Origin: Carya illinoinensis
Lineage: Eukaryota > Streptophyta > Magnoliopsida > Fagales > Juglandaceae
Reading direction: 5' to 3'
Length of the DNA stretch: 64,000 bases
Assembly (NCBI RefSeq): GCF_018687715.1
Contig: NC_056760.1
Coordinates: 38,973,501-39,037,500, forward strand
Numbering within the stretch: the first letter of the stretch is position 1; each line of letters opens with the position of its first letter. Under the pieces are notes generated by a model. It saw nothing but the letters and a program-made list of their open reading frames with translations, did no database searches and was not told the DNA's origin. Shown here in pieces: positions 14,499-25,658 of this stretch. The position numbers and the translations under genes are program-made.

Positions 14499-15091
14499 CT
14501 TGCATTTGGTGGCCACTAATAAGGCTCATGTTCTTAAATCCACCATTATTATTAGCGAAGTATACTGCAGGAGCAAATCTTTTGGACTTCAACCCATTTA
14601 TATGAAATCCCAACATGATTGTCGTTTATGTCAGCAAACTCGCTGGTCTGGATTGTATCGAGTTCTATGGCAAGCACATGATTGGTGGAAGTACCATTGT
14701 TGGTCTCATTGAAAAGGCCAAGGTACTGGCTTGGAAGTGCTCCTGAGATCTCTTTTGTTGGAGCAATCACGAAAGCAATCCCATGATCGGTAAAAGTGGG
14801 ATATTGGGAAATTATGGAGAACACAAAAGTCGGAGAGAAGGAAGAAGAGTTACCATTTAAGGAATTCTTGAAGCTTATTGGATTGGGATAGAAAGCATGA
14901 CCCTTCTGCTGTTTGGTGTCATTGGTGAGCTTCAAAAGGCCATTAGCGGGGATTTTGGCTATGCCGTATAGGTTTAGATTCGCCGATCTAAATCCATTGA
15001 AGGTGAAGCTGATCATATCTTCTGAAGCTACGAAGCCTACCAGAAGAGACAACAATATTCCAAGCTTCGAAAACGTGGCTATATTTTGCAT
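14499..15091 (-). pseudogene. LecRK pseudogene A (lectin domain only), interrupted by CACTA
   Basis: Encodes the N-terminal part of a clade-IV-like L-type lectin receptor kinase: signal peptide MQNIATFSKLGILLSLLVGF, then a legume-lectin domain with FTFNGF, GHAFYPNPISFKN, DHGIAFVIAPTKE, LPSQYLGLFNETNNG and a metal-site region DINDNHVGI. The start at 15091 is chosen because the signal peptide begins there and the same Met opens copies B and C. A one-base slip near 14600 shifts the frame. The coding sequence stops at 14499, where the CACTA terminus begins; the rest of the lectin domain, membrane helix and kinase would lie beyond the element, outside the window. Confidence 0.85.
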
Positions 15092-16005
15092 ACACCTCTC
15101 TCTTCTCCCGGTTTCTTAGTTTCAGTACCGGTACCTAAATATCAAGTAAATGCAGAATCTCTCATTTTCCAAGACAAAAATAGGGGAATAAGTCTAGATT
15201 TATGCATATTGGAGTCTCATGACAAACCTAAATAATTTGCATTTTCAAACTAGTAAACATGTGTGATCGCAAGTAATATGGACTATAGTCTCTGTATGAT
15301 GGATGGATGGTGATATCAAAGTGCTGCAGCCGTGGGACTATTACTGCCGCCATTCTAGAACACGTGTGAAGATTGCGAATATGTCAGTTTTAGACAATTT
15401 TCATGTAATCCTGGAGAGTGGAAAGCACATATTTTGACACGTAGCACATATTTTCCTTTATTTTTTTTAAAATATACTTTTATTTATTTAGTATTTCACG
15501 AATAGACAGGTACTTTTTTTTTTTTTTTTAGTAAATCAGATACCTAAAACATATCATATCAATATATATAATTAAAAATAATAAGATTTAAAATAAAGAG
15601 CATTATTCTATTATATTTAATTAAAAATAAAGAAACCCAATTGGCAAGGATACCTGCCCCGTTGATATCACTTGGCAATTTCCTACGCAAATCACAGCGA
15701 CAAAGCAAAGAGAAAAGAAGAAAGTTCGTAATGTGTAATCGATATTTCCACTAGAAAGTTTCTTACATACGAATCTTAACTAAATTGCCCTTCCCGATAA
15801 GCAAACAAATCTTTATGAGATGCCTTGGTGCAAGGGTAAGGTGAACTTCTTGCCATACAACAATGAGACACCAAAAAGGAGTACTCTTAACTCGATATTT
15901 CTCTACTGCGTCGTTTCTTCTCATGTACCAGCATCGAAAGGGATATCAGTTTTGACTGAATAATAACAAATTTACAGGAAATTAGATTGACTAAATCGAT
16001 CATTC
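15092..16005 (-). promoter_or_regulatory. 5' flank of LecRK copy A, shared with copies B and C
   Basis: Upstream DNA of pseudogene A, clearly homologous to 55159-56188 (copy C) and in its first part to 38796-39119 (copy B). Shared landmarks are CGGTTTCTTAGTTTCA, the CAAGTAAATGCAG block, and an AT-rich tract with TTTATTTATTTAGTATTT. Compared with B and C, copy A lacks roughly 180 bp between AAATGCAG and CAGAATCTCTC. It ends in CATTC (16001-16005), the target duplication of the LTR element that follows. I cannot point to a certain core promoter. Confidence 0.6.
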
Positions 16006-16388
16006 TGTTGAAATCAACCAAAGTGTGAGTGTGAAATGAGTTTGAGTTTGCAGCCACCAACTCATGCTCACCCACCACCACCCACCATGCTTGTTTTACT
16101 AGGCACCCACCATCTTCAAATTTCATAAGATGCAGGCCATCGTAGAGGATTGCTCTCCTATAAATAGGAGAGCTTAAGTGTGCAGAAAAATTCATCCTCA
16201 CTGCGGTGAGAGATCAAGGGCAGTGGGTGAAACGAGAAAGAGGAACGTGAGAGAGAGAAATAGAATTTTTAGAGTGTTTTTTAAATCTCGTATAAATTCT
16301 ATAAAAGAGGCTCTAGTGGACGTAAGCAATTTGCTGAACCACTTTAAAATTGTTTTGTGTGATTTTCGGACAGGCCGGAGGCACAACA
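16006..16388 (+). repeat. 5' LTR of copia-derived element 1
   Basis: 383 bp, bounded by TG and CA. A TATA box (CTATAAATAG) is centred in a perfect inverted repeat: GCTCTCCTAT at 16152-16161 is the reverse complement of ATAGGAGAGC at 16164-16173. A small CTCAC/GTGAG inverted repeat follows about 25 bp downstream, probably in the transcribed R region. GTGGACGTAAGC...GAACCACTT near the 3' part is shared with the longer LTRs of element 2. Confidence 0.92.
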
Positions 16389-16390
16389 AT

Positions 16391-16402
16391 TGGTATCAAA
16401 GC
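16391..16402 (+). other. Primer-binding site of element 1
   Basis: TGGTATCAAAGC, two bases after the 5' LTR, matches the 3' end complement of initiator-Met tRNA (usual form TGGTATCAGAGC) with one change. This is the standard minus-strand primer of many plant copia and gypsy elements. Confidence 0.9.
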
Positions 16403-16806
16403 TCTGGTTCGAGCTGTCCGAAAATTCAAGTTGGTCAAAATCAATTTTTGACCACTCCAGGGTGTTCCTTGTGTCGAGACGAATCCGTTGCCGCAAACGG
16501 AATCGAAAACAGAGGTCAGACGAGCCCACACGCGCCCCTAGAAGGTCGACGCGTGTCTCTGCTATAACCCACGCGCCCCCATGCGCATCGGAGGTTGAAG
16601 ACGGGTGCTCCACACGTGCCCACGCGCCCACACGTGCCGTAAAGAGGTTAGGAGCGTGAAAGACACGCGCCACGCGCTCCCCCACGCGCACATGGCTACT
16701 GTAGCACGTGTCGTCCATGCGCCAACGTGCCCCCAGACGCCCTACCCGGGTGCGTGCATCCCACGCGCCAAACAGATTTGAACCATCCATTTTTCAGATC
16801 TTTTTT

Positions 16807-17398
16807 GGGCTAGATCTAAGCCATTCGGAGTCCGATTTCAGCAATCAAATAGTGCTTTCCTACTATTTGGATCATTCTGGACTCATCCGTACGGTTGGAA
16901 TATGGAGATTCACCATCGGTACTTTCGATCTGAACTGTCGATGTGTTGCAGATCATTGTGGGCTAGATCTACGCCAGTTGGAGTTCCATTGTGATGATCA
17001 AATAGTGCTGACAAACTATTTGGATCATTCCGGACTCATCTGTACGGTGGGAATGTTGAGATTCGCCATCGGTACTGTCGATGTGTTGCAGATCATGTTG
17101 GGCTAGATCTACGCCAGTTGGAGTTCCATTGTGATGATCAAATAGTGCTGACAAACTATTTGGATCATTCCGGACTCATCCGTACGGTGGGAATGTTGAG
17201 ATTCGCCATCGGTACTGTCGATCTGAACTGTCGATGTGTTGCAGATCATGTTGGGCTAGATCTACGCCAGTTGGAGTTCCGTTGTGATGATCAAATAGTG
17301 CTGACAAACTATTTGGATCATTCCAGACTCATCCGTACGGTGGGAATGTTGAGATTCGCCATTGGTACATTCGATCTGAACCGTCCATGAGTTGCAGA
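16807..17398 (+). repeat. 153-bp tandem array (4 units) in element 1 leader
   Basis: Units begin at GGGCTAGATCTA, at 16807, 16960, 17100 and 17253. Two spacings are exactly 153 bp and one is 140 because unit 2 lacks 13 bases (the GATCTGAACTGTC stretch). Each unit contains CAAATAGT, a short loop and ACTATTTG, a perfect 8-bp inverted repeat extended on both sides by GATC/ATGATC pairing. As 153 is divisible by three, the units stay in one reading frame. The conserved translation looks like a by-product of the period; no protein family is recognised. A GGGCTTGAT-based repeat follows to about 17575. Confidence 0.9.
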
Positions 17399-17589
17399 TC
17401 AGTTGTGGGCTTGATCGTAGCCAGTCATAGTCATGATGGACTCATTTGTTTAGGGCTTGATCGCAACCAGTTGGAGTCGTGCCAGACTCATTGGTTTTGG
17501 GGCTTGATGTCAACTAGCTGGAGTCCAATGTTGCCGGACTCAGTTCGTTTGGGCTTGATTTAAGCCAGTTGGGATCGTGAAATTTGATT

Positions 17590-18330
17590 GAGCAAATTTC
17601 AGATCATTGGACGATGCTGATTAACTTGTTATATCAACAGGTTTTGGCAGTTATACAATTCATGGAGCATATTGTTATTAAGAGGAGAACCGCATCGGAT
17701 CTCATTGTGGCTTTCTTTAAAAAGCCAGTTGCAAATAACAAAGTGCAGATGAAGCTTTGGTGTGGTAGTGTGGATACGTACAGTCTAAGGAGGTTCTGTC
17801 TAGGAGATTGGAAATTTTAAGTGTGTCCATTGTGACCCTCCAATCTTTCCTGGGAACTGACTTAGTGAGGTACTATTCATTTCTACGGTAAATTCATTAA
17901 AGCAATGTTATGAAGAAACAATTCAATTTCAGAAAAGGCAGCAGGTACTATTGTTGCCCAATAGCATTTGGCGTTGTGGTCAAAAGGTTGGGAGGTCATG
18001 AGAATAGCTATGAGTAATTCTGCAAAGAAGTCGAAGTTGAAGTTTCTTAATGTAAGAGATCTTATCCTAGGTGAGGAGGTGTCCAGAAGAAATTCTGGTA
18101 AGATCTTGAGTTTGTGGCAAGACAGACCACAAGAGACTGCTAAAATCAGGAGAAAGTTGTGAATGATGCTGTGAATATGTTGACTGAAGAAATACATGGC
18201 GTTGTATTTCTTGCAGTGCACAATGCTGTTAAAGACAGCTTGAAGACAACAGCCATTCAGTAGTGTTTTCTCAAAAAGGCATGGAAGGTCACGAATGATT
18301 CATTGGTCTTGGCTCATGGTAATGGTCGTG
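17590..18330 (+). pseudogene. Broken Ty1/copia gag of element 1
   Basis: A decayed gag reading frame. The stretch at 17640-17790 (IKRRTASDLIVAFFKKPVAN and following KLW) corresponds to the copia Gag/UBN2 segment usually reading KEKTA..LM..L...YEKPSA.NKV.LMK.LF. The segment at 17980-18130 (WEVMRIAMSNSAKKSKLKF, then VRDLILGEEVSRR) matches the downstream Gag helix region, and a ruined CX2CX4HX4C zinc knuckle follows near 18110-18140. The frame is broken between these blocks and no protease, integrase or RT follows. Assignment rests on remembered family motifs. Confidence 0.65.
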
Positions 18331-19340
18331 TGAATTAGATGAGAAAGTAAAAGGAACCCAGTTTTACTTTTCTAAAGAAATCTCCCTAGGCCACGACATG
18401 AAGTACAGGTGTGAAAGATGGAAAAAAAAAACAAAATGTCAGATGTTCCGGGGATATCTACACCTAAAGTTGATGATCACATGGCTGCCAAGACGATCAG
18501 ACTTCCATGGTGGTTACTACCTTGAAATATATCCTGCTGAATGAAGATAGTGAACTACGGTATGAAGAAAAATCTTGCAAGAAGGAAGATTATGCAAGTC
18601 AGAGACTGCACATAAGATGGGCACATGCGACTGAATGTAGCAGCAGGATGAAGGGTCAGTCACCCAGATCGGAGAAGGAGACATCAGCAACAGGTTCTCT
18701 GATATGTGTCAAGGCCCGTGCAAGACCATTGATTCCTAGTGCAGTAGGAAATGTGTTGCCCTGTATGTATGTGTTGATTAAGGGCACTGTACGTGATGAA
18801 CTAAACTTATGCATCACTTTAGTTAGTCTTCTGACCTGAAGACATGAGCTGTAAAATTGTATAGATGATAAGGGATCATGCTGGAAATAGAACTTGGCAT
18901 GTTGAGAACCAGTCTCCAAGTTGGAGATTGGTGTGATTGTAGGATTATGGAGCCTAGTTTGAAAGTTATAAAGGCACCAGGTAGATTGTTCGCTCGGTTG
19001 TGGCTCGAGTGAAGCTCAGTTTGCTCAAGGTGTACATAAGTGTGGACTCATGGACTCGAGTGAAAGAAGAATCCTAGAGAGTTGAGATTGTGCAGTGAAG
19101 CACTTGTAAATCTCCTCTGAAGAAAATCCCTTGTAAGCTCTGTGGATGTAGACGATGTTAATGCATTTGAAGATGCATTTGGAGAAGCATTTGGACATCC
19201 ATTTGAAGACGTACCTGCAGATGCATTGGAGTGTATTCGATAGCAGAAGTCTCTCATGTCAAAGAAAGAGGTGCATTCATTTGAAGAATGAATCAGTTTG
19301 TAAGCATCCTGGTATGGCACACTTGGGTGGAGGGGGTGAT
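18331..19340 (+). other. 3' internal region of element 1, non-coding remnant
   Basis: Shared with element 2 (about 37300-38340), including TGTGTCAAGG, TTGATTAAGGGCACTGTACG and an array of ATGCATTTGAAGATGCATTT-like words around 19155-19230. No recognisable pol domain. It ends with the polypurine tract directly before the 3' LTR. Confidence 0.6.
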
Positions 19341-19723
19341 TGTTGAAATCAACCCAAGTGTGAGTGTGAAATGACTTTGGGTTTGCAGCCACCAACTCAT
19401 GCTCACCCACCACCACCCACCATGTTTGTTTTACTAGGCACCCACCATCTTCAAATTTCATAAGATGCAGGCCATCGTAGAGGTTTGCTCTCCTATAAAT
19501 AGGAGAGCTTAAGTGTGCAGAAAAATTCATCCTCACTGCGGTGAGAGATCAAGGGCAGTGGGTGAAGAGAGAAAGAGGAACATGAGAGAGAGAAATAGAA
19601 TTTTTAGAGTGTTTTGTAAATCTTGTATAAATTCTATAAAAGAGGCTCCAGTGGACGTAAGTAATTTGCTGAACCACTTTAAAATTGTTTTGTGTGATTT
19701 TCGGATAGGCCGGAGGCACAACA
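19341..19723 (+). repeat. 3' LTR of copia-derived element 1
   Basis: 383 bp, same length as the 5' LTR. The TATA palindrome is preserved (19487-19508). It is followed by CATTC, completing the target duplication, and then by the resumed LecRK flank ATCCTAGACAGGCCAAGTTAAGG. Confidence 0.93.
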
Positions 19724-19728
19724 CATTC

Positions 19729-20079
19729 ATCCTAGACAGGCCAAGTTAAGGAAGATCATTTTTAATGATTCAACAACAATCATGTAAGAAGTGCTTGACA
19801 AACTGATAAAATACATCAGATTGTAAAATTACTTTTATGTTTATGGATACCCAACATGACTTTTACAGAATAACAAAACTAATTGACTAAGTCTCAGAAT
19901 ATTAGAAACCAGCCCATGACTTGATACAGAAATACAATTGTACCCCTAACAATACAAGTAATGACTCCTGATATATATATATATATATATATTAGTTCAA
20001 AAACCCTAATTTGCCTTTAGACCAAACCCTACAATTAATCTCGCGGTACCTAACAATGCCTCCTCCTTTAGAAGATCTT
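19729..20079. other. Resumed LecRK A flank, then junction to gypsy remnant
   Basis: The first part (to about 19825) aligns with copy C 56189-56365 (GTTAAGGAAGA, TTTTTAATGATTCAACA, GCTTGACAAACTG, ATCAGATTGTAAAATTA), with about 60 bases missing in copy A after ATCCTAGACAGG. A short AT-dinucleotide run lies near 19974-19992. From about 19990 the sequence reads as the decayed 3' end of the gypsy element on the minus strand. Confidence 0.6.
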
Positions 20080-20940
20080 GCCCACAAGATAGGGGAACCT
20101 CCATTGCATCACTTCTAGATCTTCCCACGATGCGTCTTCTAGCGTGGCTACCTTCCACTATACAAGAAGCTCGACTCTAGCACAGTACCCTATTTTTACA
20201 AGTCACTACTGCAACACTATCTCTAGTTTAGAAGTTAGGGTTCCTTCCTGGGTGACTTGTTAAAGCTATGGTATCAGTTGGACTTGTGCTTCGAGTTTTC
20301 TCTTAAGGCATGATACATGAAATGTGGGATGGATTTGAGATTTAGGAGGTAGATCTAACTTGTATGCCACCTTTCTCACCTTTTGAAGGATCCTAAAGGG
20401 TTTGTAATACCCTAAGGATAATTTCAGATTCTTGCTTATCATACTGATATCTGTCAATAGGGTTTTAGCCTCAGTTAAACCCCTTCTCCCTCTTTAAGTT
20501 CTCTATTGGTTCTGTGTTGATCTACGAACCTCTTCATCTTATTTTTATTTCTTGTAGGTTTTCTCAAACCAATTTGGCTGTGTAATTCTGACTTCTTAGC
20601 TCCTCCTCTATTGCCTGTACACGAGTTGATCCTTGCTTGTATGGCAGCAAGTGGGGTGGGGCCTGCCTATATGCAGCTTCAAATGGTGAGATCTATATTG
20701 AACTATGACTTGATGTGTTGTAGACATATTCTACCATTGATAGCCACCTTGACCAGTGTTTGAGTCTGTCATGAGAAAAACACCTTAAATAACATTCTAG
20801 GGTTTTGCTAGTTACCTCTGTTTGACCATCCGTTTATGGATGATACACAAAGCTCATGAGTAACTCTATACCACAGATCCTAAACAATTCCTTCCAAAAT
20901 TGACTTGTGAAAATGGGGTCTCTACCACTCACAATTAGGG
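20080..20940 (-). pseudogene. Ty3/gypsy integrase with chromodomain, decayed 3' part
   Basis: Minus-strand remnant of a chromovirus polyprotein. From 20940 leftward: SGRDPIFTSQFWKELF (integrase core, the second catalytic Asp of the usual SDRD changed to Gly), TDGQTEVTSKTLECYLRCF, a SPFEAAYRQAPP motif, then the C-terminal part YYKPFRILQKVRKVAYKLDL and IHPTFHVSCLKRKL (20266-20457), and a chromodomain-like tail with TLEDASWEDLEVM and FPYLVGK (about 20090-20170). There are multiple stops and frame changes. The front of the same kind of polyprotein lies at 30226-32190, so the element was split, with several hundred bases of integrase N-terminus missing between the halves. Confidence 0.85.
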
Positions 20941-23900
20941 GTGGGTAGCAGGGCCCTGCCCCTGCTACCCAATTGCCCATCAACCTTGCCCACGTGTGGC
21001 GGGGTGGATTACCCCGCCCATAGTATGTCTCGTAGGCGGGGCCAGGGGCGGGATGGGGTGGTCCCTCACCTCGTAAATATCCTGCCCTACCCCACTTTTA
21101 AATTATATTATATAATATATTTAAATAAAAGAACCCTTAGGTGACCAAAACGACTTCGTTTTGGCACCAGAGGGTCCTCTTTTTTTTTTTTTTTTTAATA
21201 ATTTAGAAGACCCAAAACGGTTTACTGAGTACTTGCCCACAAAATCCCCCCTTCAATCTGAAACCCCCAGGCCCCCAGTACCCCCCCAATGGAGATAGAG
21301 GATGAGATTGTGAATTGTTTGTTGTGGAGGATTGAATGTGCATGTGTGTGATGAGTGATCAGTGATGGATCCAATTGTTTAGAATGATTTTGTAATTTAT
21401 TTCGATTTTGTGTAAATTTGTTTTTATAAAATCCTTTTATAGATATAACAATTATTATTTTGTGTAAATAAATAATATGAGATAGTCTTAATGGTTGGAT
21501 TTTATGGAAAGTGCTGATTGTTTAGAATCATTTTTAGGGTTTTGCGATTTCTTTCGATTTTGTGTAAATTTGTTTTTATAAAATCCTTTTATAGATATAA
21601 CAATTATTATTTTGTTATATATATAATATGAGACAGTCTTAATGGTTGGATTTTATGGGAAGTGTAGATTGGAATTTCTAAAAAACAAAAAATAATATGA
21701 CTCAGTTTCTTATTAATAACCAAAAGTGCCTTGCAAGTTGAACAATAAATATGTTATATATAGGCTCAATACTTCATATGTTTGGCATGTTATTAATTTA
21801 TTTGGGTTGAAATTAATGAGAATTATTAATTACTATTATAAACTTGTTTTGGAATGTATTGCACTTGGTTGATGTTAATACTTTTCATGTTTGCTATAAT
21901 TTTAGATTTATTGTTTGCTTGAGTTAATGGAAATTCCAATAGATTCTAGTGCGAGCTCCCCTTTTCAGGATATCCCTGCCACTATCACTACCCCTACCCC
22001 CACCACTACCCCTACCCCTACCTCTACCCCTATGCCTACCACTACGGAACCTTGCCCCGCCCCCCAGCCTAACAAAAAACTCAATTCCATAGTTTGGTCT
22101 CACTTCACCAAACTAGAGTGTGGTGATCCTAATAACCCCCAAGCCAAGTATAACCATTGCGGTAAAATTTATGGATGCCACTATAGGAAGCATGGCACCT
22201 CACAATTAAAGGTACACTTATAAGAGCAATGTAAAAAAAAAGTCCAATTCTAAGATCTTTGTAAGAGAAGAGTCAATCTAGGCTAGAAATTGGACTTAAA
22301 CAAATAGAGGATGAGAGTAGTGGGGGTATTGAATTGAAGGGGTAAACGAAATATGATCCTGAGGAGTGTAGGATACACCTAGCTCGTATGGTCATCATGG
22401 ACAAGCTACATTTTCAAATTGTGGATGGGAAAGGGTTCCAAGCATTTTGTCACTACTTGGAACCAAGGTTTCAACTTCCTTCTTGTCACACGGTGGCAAA
22501 TGATGTAAAAAAGATTACGGATTTGAAAAAGAGAAGTTGAAGGGTTTTTTGGGGGTTCAGTTTTTTTGCCTCACCACTGATTGTTGGACATCAGTCCAAA
22601 ATTTTAATTATATGTCTTTGACTTGTCATTTTTTTATGATAATTGGACATTGCTTAAGAAAATTCTCAAATTTTGTCAAATTACCGATCACAAGAGTGAG
22701 ACACTTGGGAGGGCCTTGGAGGCCGCTATAAGGGAGTGGGGTTTGACACGCATTGTGACATGCACAGTTGATGATGCCTTGTCTAATAATATCGCATTGG
22801 GATATCTTAAGACCTTTCCTAGAGAGGCAAATAAGACAATCTTAGATGGTGAGTATTTGCATGTGATATGTGCGGTGCATATTCTTAGACTTATTGTCAA
22901 TGGTGGTATGAAAAATCTTCATGACTCTATTACTTGGGTCAAGATTGCTGTGAGATGGGTGAGATCTTGTCCTACGAGATTGGAGAAATTCAAGATTGCT
23001 ACGAGGTCTGTGGGCATAACATCAAAGAAGGGGCTTTGTACTGATTTGACTACACGATGGAACTCAACATTTTTTATGTTGGAGGCAGCCCAAGAGTATA
23101 AGTTGGCATTTGCCTTATTGGGTGAGGAAGATATCCAATATGTAAAATATTTTGATGATCAAGCGGGATTGGGGAAGCCTATGACTAAGGACTGGGATGT
23201 TGTATCTACTTTCGAAGATTTTCTAAGGCTTTTCTACGAGGTTACCATGAATTTATCTAATTCTCTGTATCCTACATCCCATCATTTTTGTCAACAAATA
23301 TGTAAGATAAAAGAAGGATTAGATGAGATTATCGCGAGCAGTCACACTAGGTTGCGGGAGATGGCATTGTTGATGAAGGCGAAGTATGACAAGTATTGGG
23401 AGAAGATTTCGACAAGGCTAATATGTTGTTATATGTAGCTGTTGCCCTTGACCCCAGTTTAAGGTGGATAGCATGGTATATGGATTGTGTATTGCCTACA
23501 GGCATGTATGGGTGAAGCATATTGCATAAAGAGTTAGGGAAATCCTTGATAGATTATTTGATGAGTTTACCATCTTGTGGGGTGGTAATATTGTGGAACC
23601 TACCCCTATCCCCCCACCATATCTAGATGCCAGGATTGAGAAAAAACATAGAATGGATTGGTGACAAGATGGAAGGGAACCCTTTCACAAGGAGTACTAT
23701 AGAGGCTAAGTCAAAGATGGACAGATACTTTGGTCTAGACTTTGAACTATATGTACGAGACTTTAATACCTTAGCTTGGTGGAAGATACATGCCCCCAAG
23801 TATCCTGTCCTTACACAAATATTCTACAGTATTTTACACAAATATTCTACAGTATTTTGGCCATCCCTATTAGTACCGTAACCTCTAAGTCGTCCTTTAG

Positions 23901-24905
23901 CACCTGAGGGTGTGTATTGGATCAATTCCGGAGCTCATTAGATCCTACCACTGTTGAGGCTTTGATTTGCACCTTAAACTGGATCACCGGGAGTCCAATT
24001 CATGTTCTGGATGGTATTGATTATGGTCAAATCAACGTCGAGGAGGAGGGTGATGATGCGCCTGGATCTGGTAATTTGTCACTTGAATTCAGGTTTCATA
24101 TTTTTATTTATTTATTTTCATTTAACTGGTGTTAATTTCAAATTTAGTGATTGTAGTGATACCTGGGACAACATCTACGGCTACCTCTGCTACAGTATGA
24201 CTTCGTTTATATTAGACTCTAGACCCATGGGCCACAGTTGCTCATAGTTTGCACAATTAATCCCTTAATTTATAAGTTTAAACTTTATATTTATAATTCT
24301 AATTCGTTTTATTTTTAACTTATTATTATTGCAGGATTTATGATCTTGAATTTGATTCTCATATAACTCAACACAACTCAGAGTCTTAGTAAACTCACCG
24401 CCACCCAAAATTGATCAAACTTCCCGTTGTTATGATTTTTTTAATTTATAATTAGTTGTAATGTTAATGGTACAATTTTTAGTATTTATTATTTTTATGT
24501 CATTGTAATTTTGTAATTGTGTATTAGTTGTCTTAATTTGTAATTTGCATCATTGTAAATTTGTAATAGCTTAGTGCGTGCCTTGGGGATGGTAATTACT
24601 TAGTACTTAATAGGCTAATACCGTTGACCATTGAAGTTTGAACTTGGAACTTAGTAATTAATATTTGTATTCATAATTTTTTTGTAGTTTTTTTAATATA
24701 TAAATATAGTTGTAATTAAATCTTTAGCCAAAAAACAAGCCTGGATTGTGTTTCTAACTGATCTGGCCCGAAAATGTCTTGGATAATTGAAATGGGCCAA
24801 GGCCCAATTAGACAGAAGCGGGGGGGTAGACGCGGAGAGTCCACCCCCACACCATCGTTACCGGACGGGGTACCCTGCCCCCGCATGGATGGGGGCGGGG
24901 GGTTG
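20936..24905 (+). mobile_element. hAT-family DNA transposon, right end missing
   Basis: The left terminus TAGGGGTGGGTAGCAGGG starts abruptly within the gypsy integrase. A subterminal perfect inverted repeat pairs GGGTAGCAGGG (20943-20953) with CCCTGCTACCC (20960-20970). A hAT transposase lies inside on the plus strand. The right part is again GC-rich (24815-24905, CCCTGCCCCCGC, GGGGGCGGGG), as expected near the other end, but no terminus CCCACCCCTA plus 8-bp duplication is seen before the 4.8-kb LTR begins at 24906. The right end was probably interrupted or deleted. Confidence 0.75.
21915..24110 (+). pseudogene. hAT transposase (BED finger, hAT dimerisation domain), broken
   Basis: Would catalyse hAT excision and insertion. 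Visible parts: a Thr/Pro-rich N-terminus (ITTPTPTTTPTPTS), then a BED-type zinc finger at about 22090-22210 (VWSHFTKLECGDPNNPQAKY, C..C..H..H pattern), a TTDCWTS motif with the first catalytic Asp near 22575, TVDDALSNN and CAVHILRLIVNGGM (22623-23438), LTTRWNSTFFMLE, and the C-terminal hAT dimerisation domain LAWWKIHAPKYPVLTQ with DQFRSSLDPTTVEAL (23760-23990). Frame changes occur near 22222, 22620 and 23440, and a short duplication of ACAAATATTCTACAGTATTTT lies near 23816-23858. The N-terminal Met is uncertain. Confidence 0.85.
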
Positions 24906-25658
24906 TGTAATATCCGCTCCTTCTTTCTTCTTCTTTATGAGCCTCGATCCACGTGTCGGACTTCGGTCAACATGCCGAGCCTCGTTCCACGTGTCGTGTT
25001 TCAGTCTACATGCCGAGTTTCGATCTACGTGCTGAGCCTTATCCCACGTGTTGTATCTCGATGGCGTGTTCTGAAAGTTATTATGCGAATTTCAAAGTAA
25101 GATAGATATTTTAAAGTTTATGGATATTTTAATATTATGAAAATATCTATAGAAAATATCTATAGAAGATATCTATAGAAAATATCTATAGAAGATATTT
25201 TCAGTATTATTAGATAAGCTTGCTTTTAAAGTAGCATAATTATAATATTTTAATGAGCTCTGAAAATATTATAATTGTGGATAATATCTTATATTGGATA
25301 TTTTAGTTGTTTTAAAATATTAAGAGGTTTAACTTTACGTTGAAAACTCTTATTTAAATTAATTGGTTTTATCCTTTTTGAGTGATTAATGATACATTAT
25401 CAATTTAGATAATGATGAAGAAATATTATTTTATAAACTTTAGTTTATAAAATAATATTCTATCTTAATTCCTCTCAGTGTTTTGTTTAAATGATTTTAT
25501 GCACTTTGATTAATTAATGATACTTTATCATTTTATATAATGATGAAGAAAATATTATTTTATAAAGCTTAGTTTATAAAATAATATTCTATCTTAATTC
25601 CTCTCAGTGTTTTATCTAAGTGTTTATTTTAAATAAAATACTTATGCGTTTTCAAATC

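Larger units (their letters stand above)
16001..19728 (+). mobile_element. Copia-derived non-autonomous LTR retrotransposon (element 1), with target duplication
   Basis: Complete structure: CATTC duplication at 16001-16005 and 19724-19728; two 383-bp LTRs (16006-16388 and 19341-19723) opening TGTTGAAATC and closing GGCACAACA; a primer-binding site; and a polypurine tract at about 19325-19339 (GGGTGGAGGGGGTGA). The LTRs differ at about a dozen positions by eye. The internal region is only 2952 bp. It holds a repeat array and a broken copia gag but no integrase, RT or RNase H, so the element would depend on another copia for mobility (LARD-like). It sits in the 5' flank of LecRK copy A. The paralogous flank at 56184 onward still has the uninterrupted site CATTCATCCTAGACAGG. 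Confidence 0.93.
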
